DNA of 64,000 bases from Orbilia blumenaviensis. Lineage: Eukaryota; Ascomycota; Orbiliomycetes; Orbiliales; Orbiliaceae. Where the stretch lies: positions 3,658,001 to 3,722,000 of the forward strand of contig JAVHNS010000002.1 in the NCBI GenBank assembly GCA_036872755.1, read 5' to 3'. This document shows positions 13,101-24,657 of the stretch, in pieces (position 1 is the first letter of the stretch; every line of letters begins with the position of its first letter). Made by a program: the position numbers and the translations under genes. The notes under the pieces are model-generated. The model was not told the DNA's origin. It searched no databases and worked only from the letters and a program-made list of their open reading frames with translations.

Positions 13101-13928
13101 CTCGGAATCGGCGGTGGAATAATCTCAATTCTCAACTTGCGAGGGATTCGGCTTCACCTGTTTTCCTACCTCTAACGAAAGATTTGGCAGAAGCGTTCGA
13201 TGGCGTTGTTAATACCTACGCGGAGCTGACGAATACCATCCTGTTCACATTGAGAGCCGAGGCAAGGACTCATGCAGCACATTATATTGACCTTGCAGTC
13301 GAGAAGACTTCATGGGTTCTGGAAAATGAGGCTCCTGAGGCTGACCCTCAGATCTTGACTTTGAATACCGAGCTTGTTTGGTTCGACCAGGATGTCACCA
13401 GCTTGCTAAGATTCGAAGAGCAGAGATTTATTAAGGCAGGACTAGGTACATATCTTGACCATCTGCTTATACGTAGCTGTGGTAAGATTAAGCAAATTAA
13501 TCGGAAGGGTGTGGATAAGATGTTGTTGAACATCCTTGTTTTGCAACAAAACTTGAGAAACTTAGTGTTGGAAGATGGTGTTGTAGGTGATGGAAGAGAT
13601 GAACAAAATAAGAAGGTCGTAGCCTTGAAGAGGAGCGACGACTTTTGGAAGTTTTTCAATACAGGACCAGAGGTGAGTCTATTTTCCTTACCTTGCGTGA
13701 TGGGTAGATCTGTCGGAGTACTAATGTGGTTCTTACGGGATACAGGATATTCTCCAGCGAGCTAAGGACAAGACATTGCCTTATACTTACGACGAGGTGA
13801 AGGAGCTAGTCACTTTGTTGCATTCAGAGACCTTCAAGACGGGAAACAGAGGTGGCTCGACGGTTGCGGCTCGACGGAGTTTGAACGATCACTTAATTCA
13901 GTTGAGTGAGTTGATGTGGGATAATTAG
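10119..13928 (+). CDS. sec8: Exocyst complex subunit Sec8 (EXOC4)
   Basis: Subunit of the octameric exocyst that tethers secretory vesicles to the plasma membrane at growth sites. The model is 1,139 aa with exons 10119-10554, 10601-10804, 10863-11064, 11119-12055, 12108-12376, 12431-12741, 12795-13672 and 13746-13928, all in phase. The diagnostic Sec8 N-terminal block is clear: DWDFMTKEDCIPVQIALQL, then SSLGKA, then YHQGFNSSIGTYHSI across an exon junction, and later EKRFLTAVDIL, NQETSLAEILVEELHSHLYL and KSPYC. Residues 1-145 are Pro/Gly/Arg-rich and disordered, as in fungal homologues. The least certain junction is the first intron (46 nt, 10555-10600), chosen because it restores frame; another donor is possible. 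The gene is convergent with the aminopeptidase gene downstream. Confidence 0.93.
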
Positions 13929-14663
13929 TTCTACTTCATACCTAGATATTTGCTATGGCACCACTGGGGGGCAATTGGTGGCGTGGGATTTTGGGAATTG
14001 TGGTGTATGATATATGTGGTTTCTAGTCTTTTTGGTTTTCCCCCTCTTATTCTCCTTGTATGAACTCCTTATGTCGGCGGTCTTACCGACCCCTCTTATT
14101 TCGTCTTCTAGCCCTAACTTTCCCATTTCGTTGTTTTCTCTTTAGCCATGGGAGAAGCCCATTTTTCTGTTGTGTGTATGTCGGTTAGCAGGCATGTATG
14201 TCTATGTCCTTACAATACTATAATGTGGCCATGGTCGGGGTTGTGGTCTCGAATTATTATCACTGTGACGAAGGGCCTACCTCTGATGATAAAGCTCTAA
14301 CGAAGAAATGGCGAACATTTTCTCAGAATTGCTTTCGTTTCGTAGATTAGACAGGTGGTGCACGAAACTCTACAAGATAGAAATAAGATTTATGAGATAC
14401 TAGTATCCGTGGCTTTTTTTTTTTTTTTTTTTTTTTTGGCAATTCTGGACTGTAGCGCACATGATGTTTTCGATCTATTTGGGGTTTATGTAGACTCCAT
14501 AGCAGCTCCATGTAAATCGTATGCAATATTGGCGCCTCCGTGAATAAAAAAAAAAGAAAGCCAACAAAAGAGTTCCTGTGTAGTACTATAATGTCTATTT
14601 TCTTACAATAAATATAGTACGTAGTATACTCGATCGGTTGCCGAAAATAGACAAGAGAGGGGC
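13929..14663. other. Convergent intergenic region with poly(T)
   Basis: 3' flanks of sec8 and the aminopeptidase gene. Contains a run of 24 T at 14414-14437. No gene seen. Confidence 0.55.
14414..14437. repeat. Poly(T) tract
   Basis: Twenty-four consecutive T residues in the convergent 3' region between sec8 and the aminopeptidase P gene. Confidence 0.95.
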
Positions 14664-17302
14664 TTAATAAGGTGCTGTCTCCCTCTTCAACCATTTCAAG
14701 GCCTTTTCGTCGCCCTCCAAAAGCGGGCTAGTCTTCTCGAAGACTTCTTTGTGGTAATCGTTCAAATATTTCTTTTCGGCTTCAGTGAGAAGGCTGACGT
14801 CGGTGAGGCTGCGACACATGGGAACCATGGTGACGGTTTCAAAACCCCAATATGGCTTTTCGCCAAATTGGTGCGTCGTCTTCTTCGGGACTACTAAGAT
14901 GATATCTAAAGGTAGTGGTTAGTAAAGTGACCGATGAAAAGAAGAAAAGGGTTCGAAAGACAAAAGTACATACTTTCAGTTCGGATACCGAACTGGCCGT
15001 CCTCGTAATACCCAGGCTCGTTCGACAATACGTTACCAAGTTCCAGCGCAACCTCAGAATATTGAATTCTAGTGCCAATACCCTGAGGTCCTTCGTGCAC
15101 ATTCAAGAAAGATCCAACGCCATGACCGGTTCCATGTCTATAATCAAGTCCCTCTGACCAAAGGAATTGACGGGCTAGAGGGTCTAGTTGATAGCCGGTG
15201 ATACCCTTGGGGAAAGTGGCCTGTCCAAGAGCGATGTTGCCTTTGAGGACAAGTGTGTACGCTTTGATTTCCATTGGTGTTGGGGTTCCAAAATGCAGTG
15301 TTCGGGTGGTATCCGTTGTTCCATCATAGAATTGGGCGCCAGAGTCCTAGTGATGTTAGGCGAAATGTCTTTATATTCGATCCTGGTAAGGAAGGGGTTA
15401 ACTTACGCAGAGGTAAATGGCATTGCGGTCAACTTTAGCGGCTGTAGGACGCTCAGGGTGGTAGTGAATGACAGCTGCGTTTGCGCCTGTCGAAGAAATC
15501 GTACCAAACGAAAGGCCAACGAAGTTTTCCTTTGATCTACAATGAACTGTTAGGGCTAGACTTCAGGTACACGGTGGACAAATTATAACTTACTTTCGGA
15601 ACTCTTCAAGCTTATCAGCTGCATCAACTTCATCAAGTTCAACGTCGTTATGGAGTTGTTCCTCGAGCCATGCGAAGTACCTGGATGACTGTTAGTGCCG
15701 TTTTACTTTTTATATCGCGAAATTGAGTCTCTAAACGTACTGGATTAAAGCAGAGCCATCGCGAATATGGCATTGCCTCATTCCCTCTAACTCTGTCTCA
15801 TTTTTGACTGCCTTCGCGACAGTCACTGGAGACCGGACCTCCTCCAGTCGCTTTTCTCCAAGAGCCTGTGCAAGCGCCCAACTGGCATTCGCTGGAAATA
15901 AGAACTTCTGGGGTTCTGCTGCATTTTCATCAACGGTGTTCTCGCTAAGAGCCGTGAGATTGCTAAGAACCTGTTCATAGTCAACGATCTGGACATGCTC
16001 GCCAAGGTGGGCTTCTAGCTCAGAGCTTCTTTGTTTCGGGTTAATGAAGAGAGTGGTGGTAGTTGGTGTGACAGTGGCATAGCAGAAGAAAACTGGGTTG
16101 AATGGGATGCTAAAGGCTCCGTTAGAATACAACTATATGGTTTTTTAGTCCTCTTGAAAGACGCTTAAGATACGTACTCGCTGCCTAGTCATTGTCTACT
16201 CGTTAGTCCCCTCTTGTGCGAATTATGAATATTGAAAAACTAACCTCTGATGTTGAACAACCACATTATTTCATCCAGGCCTGTCAAAACCAAGCCATGT
16301 CTCTTCTGTTTCGTCAACTCTTTCCTCAAATCTTCGATTTTCTCGACAAAGTCCTTCCCAGCAAACTTCTTATCAAGGATAATAACAGGCTCAGCTGGTC
16401 GGGGCGGTCGGTCAGAGCCCCAAACTTTGTCGACAAGGTTTTCGGTCATGCCAATGAGGTCTCCACCACCCTTTTTCTGGATCTTCGTCTTCAAAGACTT
16501 GGAAAAAGCTATGAGGCTGTCAGTATTCGATACAACTTCAGGATTAGTCTGCCCTGGAATAGGTACACACCATAAGTAAGAAGGGAGGCATCGACACCAA
16601 CGTTCTTGCCTCCCACTGCCTCAGTGGCGACCCATTCGCTCCAAGTTGGGACATCGGCCAGCCCCTGTTTCAATAGGGTCCAATTGCTATCAAGCTGCTG
16701 CTCGGCCTGGCTGAAATATCTACCATCTGTCGATAGGGCGGCCTTATCTTCGGTGATTAAGGCCCAACCAGCAGAGCCGGTGAAACCAGAGATATAGGCT
16801 CGACGACCGTCGCATGGCGAAGTATATTCGGACTGGTGAGCATCCTCAGATGGTACAACTGTTAAATTTAAATGTTGATATCAGCATACTGACAATCTCG
16901 GTCGTGATCTAGATGGTGAAACGTTGGAAGAATTGACTTACTGTAGACATCAATTTTGTTGTCCTTCATCAAAGCCCGGAGGGCAGTGAGTCGGCTTGTT
17001 GTATTGACCATCGTGTGCTGTGACGTATCTGTAGATGCAGGAGTGGAGAGCAGTCGCCGTCCAAGGCTGAGCAATTGCAGAGAACTTGGTGGCTTCGGCT
17101 GTCCGTGGGATAAAACGGCTAGCAGATTTCTTGGTGACGGGGTTTGACGGCCGTTTCTGGTTTTGAGAGAGAAGTAGCGTCGGGGGATACAAAGGCTTGA
17201 TCGTGTCGCTGGGTGGGCACACGACAAGGCAGGTCTGATGCTGTTGCTGGCTCTAGCTCGCGTCGGCAAAGACCGAAGAATGCAAATGGCGGCGCTTTGC
17301 AT
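14664..17302 (-). CDS. ampp: Xaa-Pro aminopeptidase P (M24B metallopeptidase)
   Basis: Removes an N-terminal residue that precedes proline, using two metal ions. Nine exons in transcript order: 16942-17302, 16571-16858, 16245-16508, 16178-16184 (7 nt), 15741-16109, 15594-15680, 15407-15536, 14974-15346 and 14664-14905. They join to 706 aa. Conserved blocks are [46 protein letters not shown] and [20 protein letters not shown]. Metal ligands by alignment are D503, D514, H577, E612 and E626, and the spacing matches the human cytosolic enzyme. Residues 1-91 contain Arg/Ser and no Asp or Glu, a typical mitochondrial presequence. Met98 (MVNTTSRL, codon at 17009-17011) would give a standard cytosolic enzyme, so dual targeting is possible. 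The microexon is needed for both frame and the conserved GSD. Confidence 0.95.
16178..16184 (-). other. 7-nt microexon of the aminopeptidase P gene
   Basis: On the minus strand the 7 bases GCAGCGA are preceded by ACTAG and followed by GTACGT. They join the upstream exon (ending in the first base of a Gly codon) to the downstream exon (starting with the last base of an Asp codon) and give Gly-Ser-Asp. This restores the conserved NIRGSDIPFNP sequence. Flanking introns are 60 and 68 nt, and both contain a CTAAC branch site. Confidence 0.9.
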
Positions 17303-18330
17303 AAGACTCAAGACTCAAGACTCGATTATGGGAGAACTGGATAAGGGTCTTTGTGGGGTCTTATTATATGTCTTGGGGCTGGGCACCTGACCGCTGTCCT
17401 ACTGCGGCAGCTGCAGAACTCGGATGCAATGCTGGCTTTGAATTTATTCTGTGATATGCAAGATCGGACGACACAGGCGCTTAATTAAAGAGGGAAGTGG
17501 ACTCTGGAAATCGTTCAGATGCATATGTGTCCTGCGGTGTACACGTACCCCCACTGCTCTGTAGAATAAGATATTAATAAACTGTCCTCGATGCTAATTT
17601 AGGAGAGACCCCCGACTACTCAAATTCAGATTTCATCGTTCTAAAGGACGTACATATACATGTCAAGATCAGGATTCTAATTATAAGCTACCGATATAAT
17701 CGATATGAGGATAGGCCTTCGATTCGGCTGTATGCTAGGTAGGTTACTTATGAAAATACCGCAAGCATCTGAACGGACTGCGCACTGCCGGCTGCCTCGA
17801 GCAATGGGGAATGTGCTTAATTAATTAGTAATGGATATACTATTGCGACATTCTGGTGCAGAGTTTTGAGGCTGCTCAGGCACCTTCCTGATATCTCCAC
17901 AGCTTAGTCACCCTTGCCAGTTCAGAGTTCGTCAATTGAATGTAATGTAATGTGGGGTGGGGTGTCAACTATATAATTCTGGATAGAGCGGCCCCGGGTC
18001 TCGGCTAAGCTCGGGCCAGCCCCTCACCCGGGGAGTTTAGTCTATCCCCGAGGGCAATAAATTCCCGGGATTGGTTACCGGATACTCCAGGCCGGACTCG
18101 GAAATGCAACAGCTTGGGCCTTCCGTCAACACGTATTTAAACCCTAACGCTAGGAACTCCTCGGCATTTCTTGACTCATACTACATCTATCCTTGATCTC
18201 TCCGTTATCGCCTCTTCTATAAATTGATAGATCTCTTTGTTTTTGAATATACATTATAGGTAGCAGTCCGATACTACATAAAATAGCTCGACAGTATCGA
18301 TAGCTTGACGCCAATTGCCAGTCCCTCAAG
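17303..18330. other. Intergenic, divergent promoters
   Basis: Lies between the divergent aminopeptidase and O-methyltransferase genes. A GC-rich patch at about 17985-18075 with several CCGGG/CTCGG elements and a TATTTAAA at 18133 may be promoter sequence for the methyltransferase. No gene seen. Confidence 0.45.
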
Positions 18331-19101
18331 ATGTCCGCTCCAAACCCCCTCCTCAGTGACAATGTCCCTTCTAATATCCTCTCCCTTCTTGACCGCCTTC
18401 ATGAGGAATCTCTCAACCAGGAGTCCATTATCACTAGAGCTGACTACGCAGCTCCGGTCATTCATTCAAATATGAAGGACAAGTTCATAGCGCTGGAGCA
18501 AGACAAGTGCCATTTCATGTATCAGATTATCAAGTCCATTGGCGGAAAAAACATCGTAGAGGCAGGAACCTCGTACGGTGTCAGCACCATTTATCTTGCC
18601 TTGGCCGTGGCAGCGAATATCAAGGCAACTGGAGGCGCCGGTATAGTCATCGGAACAGAACATGAGGTAGAGAAGGCAGCTAAAGCGAAGGAATACTGGG
18701 CAGAATGTGGGGATGTAGTGAGTGGGGTTATTGATCTACGGGTGGGCGATCTGAGAGAGACGCTGAAGGAAGCGTTGCCCGATACTATCGACCTTTTGCT
18801 GCTAGATAGTAAGTATCCTCTTTAATCTTGCATGCTGCGTTTAGTTATTTATGGTCAAATCTTTGGGCCTTCATCGTGCTAACAAATGGGTATAGTCTGG
18901 ACCCCAATGGCACTTCCAACGCTCAAATTGGTTCAGCCAAACTTCAGGGCGGGGTCGGTGGTCATTGCAGATAATACGATTGCAAGCGCTGCCGAGTATA
19001 AAGAGCTGCTAGACTACATTCGAGCGCCAGGTAGCGGTTTCACCAGTCTTACCCTGCCTTACAATAAGGGGTTGGAGATGTGTGTCTATTCTCCACAGTA
19101 G
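18331..19101 (+). CDS. Class I SAM-dependent O-methyltransferase-like protein
   Basis: Exons 18331-18808 and 18896-19101 give 227 aa. The SAM-binding motif I is IVEAGTSYGVSTIY (residues about 75-88). An acidic GTE at 108-110 probably contacts the SAM ribose. A VGD at 138-140 and the strand DLLLLD at 154-159 follow, then a GSVVIADN segment matching the motif after the substrate site. Length and order fit the small O-methyltransferase group related to bacterial YrrM and catechol/caffeoyl-CoA enzymes. The substrate cannot be told from sequence. It has no signal peptide, so it is probably cytosolic. The neighbours are not biosynthetic genes, so there is no sign of a metabolite cluster. Confidence 0.82.
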
Positions 19102-19929
19102 TGGATAAGATATCCTATTCCTTCTAGATATATAGCATCAGCTAGAATGTAGATATTCCATCTTGAAGTTATATTACGACAAAAGGCCGACGCTTTGCCG
19201 GCAATATGCTACTTAAAAAAAAAATCAAAATACTTGATAGAATGAGCAGGCCAATCCTGATTGTGAGAGCAGGTTGTGGTAGTACGCATTGGCCGAGTTT
19301 TAACTCGTGTGCGGAAGAGTGGGCCAAGGTCATTAATTACGTACACCGAAAGATCCAGTCAAAAGAGTTGGTCGATTCTGGCAACATCGTATCAAAACTA
19401 CCGTGCTAACTAAAACATAGGGAGCTAGTGCAACAGAATTCTAGAAGATCTAGGGTGGTAAGGATAGGTGTTTCGGGAACCGTTCAACGTGTTCATATCT
19501 CGTTGGGATCTATGGTAATTTCTCCATATCTAAAAGTGACGATACCGATTCTTGTTCTGAGAAGGGCCACCCTGAATGTACGCCCGTAAGTAGCGATTGG
19601 CAGGTGGGCTCTTGGGCATTCATACTGGTAAAAATACGACAGAGTCAACTTGATGCTGAGCATTAGTGATAAAGTCAAGGGCGTGCAGATACGGGAGATA
19701 GGTATATCTCTAGCAATTAGCTAGAGGCGTCATTCATTAGGGAAAATAGTAGTGCACGATGTAATGGATCTTGTAGCTCCTATAAACAGCTCTAGACACC
19801 ATCTAGATTTCATGACACCTTCACATCAACATCGTCAGATCGCGGCATTGAACTCCAGCTCTTTCTAATACCCCTCTCTCATCGCCATTGTTATCACCAT
19901 CACTATCGCCATCGTTATCATTGTCAAAG
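19102..19929. other. Intergenic
   Basis: No supported gene. Short ORFs at 19206-19409 (plus) and 19493-19678 (minus) lack protein-like composition. The last 60 bases are a CATCAC/CATCG-rich 5' flank of the next gene. Confidence 0.5.
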
Positions 19930-21909
19930 ATGTCAGAGATTCCGCAAAATCATCAGGCCAGTGAGCCTATTCGTGATGAAGAAGGAACTCCTTCTACCCA
20001 AGCTTCCCCTAGGAGAAATCTGCTGGGTGTCAACGAAGTATCAGCTATCATCTCTTCTCCCCATACACCTTCTCCAGACACCTACAGATCAAAAGCTTCA
20101 AGCTTTTCAATTCTCTCCTTCGGCTCCCCTCGCCGTTCGGCATTGTCACCTAATACTTTCAATCAAAATTCCGTTTCGTATCACCAGGCATCCTCTGGAG
20201 CTTCTCGTCCTACCACTCAGCTTTCTCCAGACACTTTCGAAAACCCAATCCGGGGAGTGTCTCCTGCTTCTATCCTTTCGGAATCCGGAGAGCCATCGAT
20301 TGATCAGAAGGAGAACCAGAAGGTCAGTCCGGAATTGAAGAAACAGCTCGAGAGTTTCATCACTCCTGCTCCTAGAGCAGCTTCTCAGACTTCAGGATCA
20401 CCTAGTCTTTCGAAAGGCAGCAAGTTTGGTGGCTGGGCGATTGGGAAATCCTCGATTGCCCTTCGGCCAACTGAGCCCGTCGCGAGTGTCCTTACTACAC
20501 AGCTCTGGGACCCTCCAGAAGACGCACCACAAGGATCTCCAGAGGACTCTGGTGACGACCGAGTCCCTACACCACTCTCGATGTCTAGGTACCAATCTGA
20601 GTACGTTTCGTTCCCCCCGTTCGAGTCATATCCAAAGACTCCACGCCCGGGTCTGCGGTCCAGATGCAGTGATAAGTCATGGCATCTGCTCCAGAAGCTC
20701 AAGGGGAAGATCGTAGAGATGCATAACGCTGGATTACAATCCAGTCGTTCAAGTAGCCGAAACTCGATTTCTAGCCGAAAATCAAGATCGCCAGCAGGGC
20801 CACATGGAGATGGCCAACAATCGCACACGCGACGAGGATCCGAGGGTGGTGGTGGCAGTCGAAATACCCTCGAATCGGGACCATCGTCTCGTTCGAGACT
20901 CAAGGCAGCCACTGTTAGTGGTGGAACTTTGAGATCTTCTGCCCCAAACCTGAAGACAGTTTCAACTGCAGGGCTAAGCTCAACGGCCAATGATCCAAAA
21001 GTTGGGCCTCAAACTCACAAGGCTACAATTGTCGCTGTGACCCCGGAAACGAGCCCACAGAGGCCCCAGAAATCTCCAGAGTCACCAAGGGGGACATCGG
21101 GTCTTCCTGGTCTTTCACGCCCTCTCGAGTTTGCGTCTTCCCTTTTCCAAAGCTTAGTCACCATTGCCGCCGGTGATAGCCCAAGGTCAAATCCAATCTC
21201 CCCAGGTCGTGGGAGCCCATCTGAAACCAATATTCCCAAGTCTCAATCGAAGAGCTCAGCCCAAACGAAGTCTCAGAGCAAAGGAAAAGGCAAAGCCCCT
21301 GAAGGCATCAATGAGGATTCCAGCGAGGATGAAATGAGTTTCATGGAATACATCAAGAGGTTCTCGGATTCCTCCCCAACGGGGCCTTCAAAGCGACCAC
21401 CACCACCCCTCTCAACAACTAGCTGGGATGTATCAACTGAGGAAGCCAACCCGGAGCCATCCACTATAGTCAAGCAAGCTATCCCTAGAAATGTCACTTT
21501 CAAAGATCAAACCAATGAAGATATCGGACGTGTCATGATTCCCATGTCTCCAATACTAGAGGTCGAGACCATCAGCAATTTTCCGCCTGAAATTGCCCCC
21601 AACCTTGATCCTGCCAAAACCCCGATAATATATACGAGGGAGGATTACGATACTATGAATACTTACTTTTACAATGTCCAAAAAAAGCTATTAAGGAAGA
21701 AATGGCCATTCTTGCGCGATAATGAGATCAAATACCTCATTGACAATAAGTGGCTTGATATGGAATGGGAGGATTTGGAGGATTGGGCTCAAGAGAGTGC
21801 TCAGCATGTTGATGATGAAGACTACGTCGAACGAGATCTTTTTGAGGATTTGGCTTTGGTTGACCCTCGAGGGCCTGATGCCCCTAAACAGAGATCGGAT
21901 GTTAACTAG
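19930..21909 (+). CDS. Large intrinsically disordered protein, uncharacterised
   Basis: Intronless, 659 aa from the first ATG (MSEIPQNHQA). Residues 1 to about 560 are Ser/Pro/Thr/Lys-rich low-complexity sequence with many SP and TP sites, possible targets of proline-directed kinases, and polar blocks such as SSRSSSRNSISSRKSRS. The C-terminal 95 residues differ in character: they are aromatic and charged, with YTREDYDTMNTYFYNV, LLRKKWPFLRDNEIKYLI and DNKWLDMEWEDLEDWAQES, which look like a small helical domain. I do not recognise the family. A scaffold or regulatory role is only a guess. Long uninterrupted frame and domain-like tail make it a likely real gene. Confidence 0.8.
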   Translation: MSEIPQNHQASEPIRDEEGTPSTQASPRRNLLGVNEVSAIISSPHTPSPDTYRSKASSFSILSFGSPRRSALSPNTFNQNSVSYHQASSGASRPTTQLSPDTFENPIRGVSPASILSESGEPSIDQKENQKVSPELKKQLESFITPAPRAASQTSGSPSLSKGSKFGGWAIGKSSIALRPTEPVASVLTTQLWDPPEDAPQGSPEDSGDDRVPTPLSMSRYQSEYVSFPPFESYPKTPRPGLRSRCSDKSWHLLQKLKGKIVEMHNAGLQSSRSSSRNSISSRKSRSPAGPHGDGQQSHTRRGSEGGGGSRNTLESGPSSRSRLKAATVSGGTLRSSAPNLKTVSTAGLSSTANDPKVGPQTHKATIVAVTPETSPQRPQKSPESPRGTSGLPGLSRPLEFASSLFQSLVTIAAGDSPRSNPISPGRGSPSETNIPKSQSKSSAQTKSQSKGKGKAPEGINEDSSEDEMSFMEYIKRFSDSSPTGPSKRPPPPLSTTSWDVSTEEANPEPSTIVKQAIPRNVTFKDQTNEDIGRVMIPMSPILEVETISNFPPEIAPNLDPAKTPIIYTREDYDTMNTYFYNVQKKLLRKKWPFLRDNEIKYLIDNKWLDMEWEDLEDWAQESAQHVDDEDYVERDLFEDLALVDPRGPDAPKQRSDVN

Positions 21910-22241
21910 TAATAGTAACTAGTCTATACGTTTTATATGCTGATTGAGACTCTATTTAACTAGCTTTCCAAGTGTTTGCTGTCGCGGTCTTGGCTTTCTC
22001 TTACACAAATTAATTACATTGTAGTTTAACGCCGAGCGATTTAAATAGCTCCCATGAATAATCCAAACTTATTTCCTTCCCTGAAGTTCCACTCAGGTTA
22101 AATTAATGATCTGAATCGGTCTTGGAGGCCCAGACACACACAAAGTCGAGATCTCAATATTGTTCTGTTCTCATTAGTCGTCTAATCCGACGAGATACTC
22201 TACCCTCTCTAGGGTTCCATAACCCCTGACCAGCAGGGTAT
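21910..22241. other. Convergent intergenic region
   Basis: Short AT-rich 3' flank between the disordered-protein gene and the first F-box gene. Nothing further seen. Confidence 0.55.
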
Positions 22242-24214
22242 TTACAGCCCGCTTGTTATCATTTTCCCGCTCCCGTTTGGATTTCTGAATACGCGGAGCT
22301 CAAAGATACTGTCCCCAAGTCTTTCGACGCCTGCTATTAACATTAGCTTGGGAGCAGTTCTAAAGATTTCCTCCGCGTGCTGAAGGAATGCCTGTCGGAG
22401 GTCGGGCCTTTGAACAAAGCTCTGTTCGGGGGGGACTTGGTGGACACACTCAAACCACAACATGAGCATGTTTGGGAAAGGGAACTCAGTATCCAGATCT
22501 GGATCTGGGTCATTCACGCCCCTCATCTTGTTCTAAATTTCAATCGTTAGTAGCTTTTTAGAACTCTTTTTTATGATGTATGTAGGATTGCAAGTTTAAC
22601 TTACGACAACGAATTCGGCGTCGGCGTATGTGAAGATTCTACCGAAAGCCACTGTTCTCGGGTTCATAGCGGCTTCAAGCGCTGGGGTATAGATGGAAGT
22701 ATCCATACCCTCGCGCACCACCCATTGGATGTGTTCAAGCCTTCGCGAACCGAAAGGCTTGAGACTTATTATTTGGCCCCGCCTTAAATAGGGGATGACG
22801 CGTATACTGTCTAAATTCCCGCAATGTCCAGTAAAGACCTGCTGGATAGTGCTCACTGAGCTATCCATAGACGAGCGTTTAATGCAAATGCTGAGTTCGG
22901 TCAAGCGTGCGCCGGATCGAAACGCATTGGCTGCTTTTAGCATATCTATCGCTTTGGTAGCGTGGTAGACAGTTCGGGATTCGTAGGCTGCCATTGGGTG
23001 GCGTAGTTCGCAGATGTCGAGCGTGAGATGAGATAATCTGTCTTTTGTTGATAAGAAGTAGCGTAGGAGAGCGGCAACTTCGACGGGTGATACTTGAGCG
23101 TCGAAATAAATTGTCAACGCGGTGAGACCATTCATACTGTTGAAGATTTCGTAGGGATCTATGAATTTCTCCTCTTCGCGAACGGGATCCACTTTATCTG
23201 GTACGTGAATGACCAATTCCCTATGCCGAGCGTATGTGCATTAGATTTTCAGGCTCTATCAAACAAAAAAGAAAAAAAGGAAGTATTTATGGGTCACTAG
23301 AGTTGATGGCGCTACGAATTTGCTTACCTCACCATATGACCCACAATCTTGAGGGTCTCGTTCAGTGGCCGTGCTACGATCGGATATCTCACCATGGCAT
23401 ATTTATATGTCACCGGTAGAGCAATTGACATACCCCTGGCGCAGGTAGCGCCAAATCTCATTCTGTCCATATTAGACAGAATTTCCTGATCTAAGATCTT
23501 GGAGAGAATCTCAACGGGTAGGCTCATCAAATTTCTTGAAGATGGCGAAACCGGATCGAGGGTTCTTGGGTCCTTGCTCTCGAACAACCTGTTCCAGAAT
23601 TTAAAGCCTTTCATCCCAGCTTGGGTCAGTAGTCGGCTTAGCCAGCCGTTGCCGGAATCTTGTTCCATATCAACCCATCCGTCGATCAGTCGTGAACGGC
23701 GACTGAGATCTCGAGCCTGGGGCCCTTCAGGGCACTCTTTGTAAACTCCGGGCAACAACCGGCGTATAAACTCCATTGTTTTCTTGTAATCCTTGAGTAG
23801 TGGTACCAAGGTTTCTGAAGCAGGTATATCGAATAATAGAAGGTCAAAAATCTCTAGATCCGGATCAAAATGCGGTTCGGGATTCGAAAATGTGAATGGT
23901 AGAAAGACGCCATTCTCCGATGATGATTCTGGGTTTTCTCCTTCTCCTTCTCCTTCTTCCCCTACATCTTCTAGATTAGGCATATTTGTCTGAATACTAT
24001 GAACTTGTTGCATAAGTGAAGAGTTCGCAATCTTCACTCGTTGTAACAGTCCCTCAATGTTGAAAATCGTTTCAGCGCCTGCCTGTATTATACATTGTTG
24101 CATTTTGCGTGTTGTCGACAACCCCTGGTCGCCTTGGTCCAGTGTAACACTACTGCTCAACAGGGAGGCGGAGCCTTGGCAGGGTTGGCCCGGAAGTGCA
24201 GTGGAAGAATCCAT
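22242..24214 (-). CDS. F-box protein 1 (597 aa)
   Basis: Likely substrate-recognition subunit of an SCF ubiquitin ligase. Exons in transcript order are 23328-24214, 22605-23220 and 22242-22532, in phase. The F-box lies at about residues 231-275 (SLPVEILSKILDQEIL, then MRFGATCARGMS). Residues 1-230 are a long N-terminal extension with a helical part and an acidic GEEGEGEGENPESSSE stretch. The C-terminal two thirds has leucine-rich repeat-like strands (LSHLTLDICELRHP, RLTELSICIKRSS). Intron 1 splits an Arg codon in phase 2, 64 residues after the F-box start, and intron 2 is phase 0. Three other F-box genes in this window have the same layout. The target is unknown. Confidence 0.85.
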
Positions 24215-24657
24215 GGTAGCGGTACTATAGCTTTCTGCTGGTAAAAAACCCGGGGCTGCTTGTGAGTTCTAAGTTATTTTCCTCCTCGCAGTTGAGCAAC
24301 TGTCGTACGATCAGTATTAGATTAATACGGTAACTGCTCTGGTCTTTCTCTGTTGGATGTTTATTAATCTGATGAATCTATATCAGCTATTATATTTGTA
24401 CTAAGATCCTGTTCCGAAGCCCAGCAACTCCCGGCCCCACATTCGCTGTCCAGAAGGTCAGCTTTCGTCATCCAGCGTTCCTTGGTATACCCGAATTAAC
24501 GGTGAAATGATCGCTCGTACGTCAAGCCGCAAGAGGAATTACTAAATTTATGCAAAGCTCTACAGCCTTGATTTGATTCCGATGCTGACCACCACCCCTG
24601 TTCTGTCCAACTTGATGGGATTTTAGTGATCTCCAATCGGGGTTAGCTATCGGCAAT
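24215..24657. other. Intergenic, divergent F-box promoters
   Basis: 443 bases between two divergently transcribed F-box genes, probably holding both promoters. No gene seen. Confidence 0.55.
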
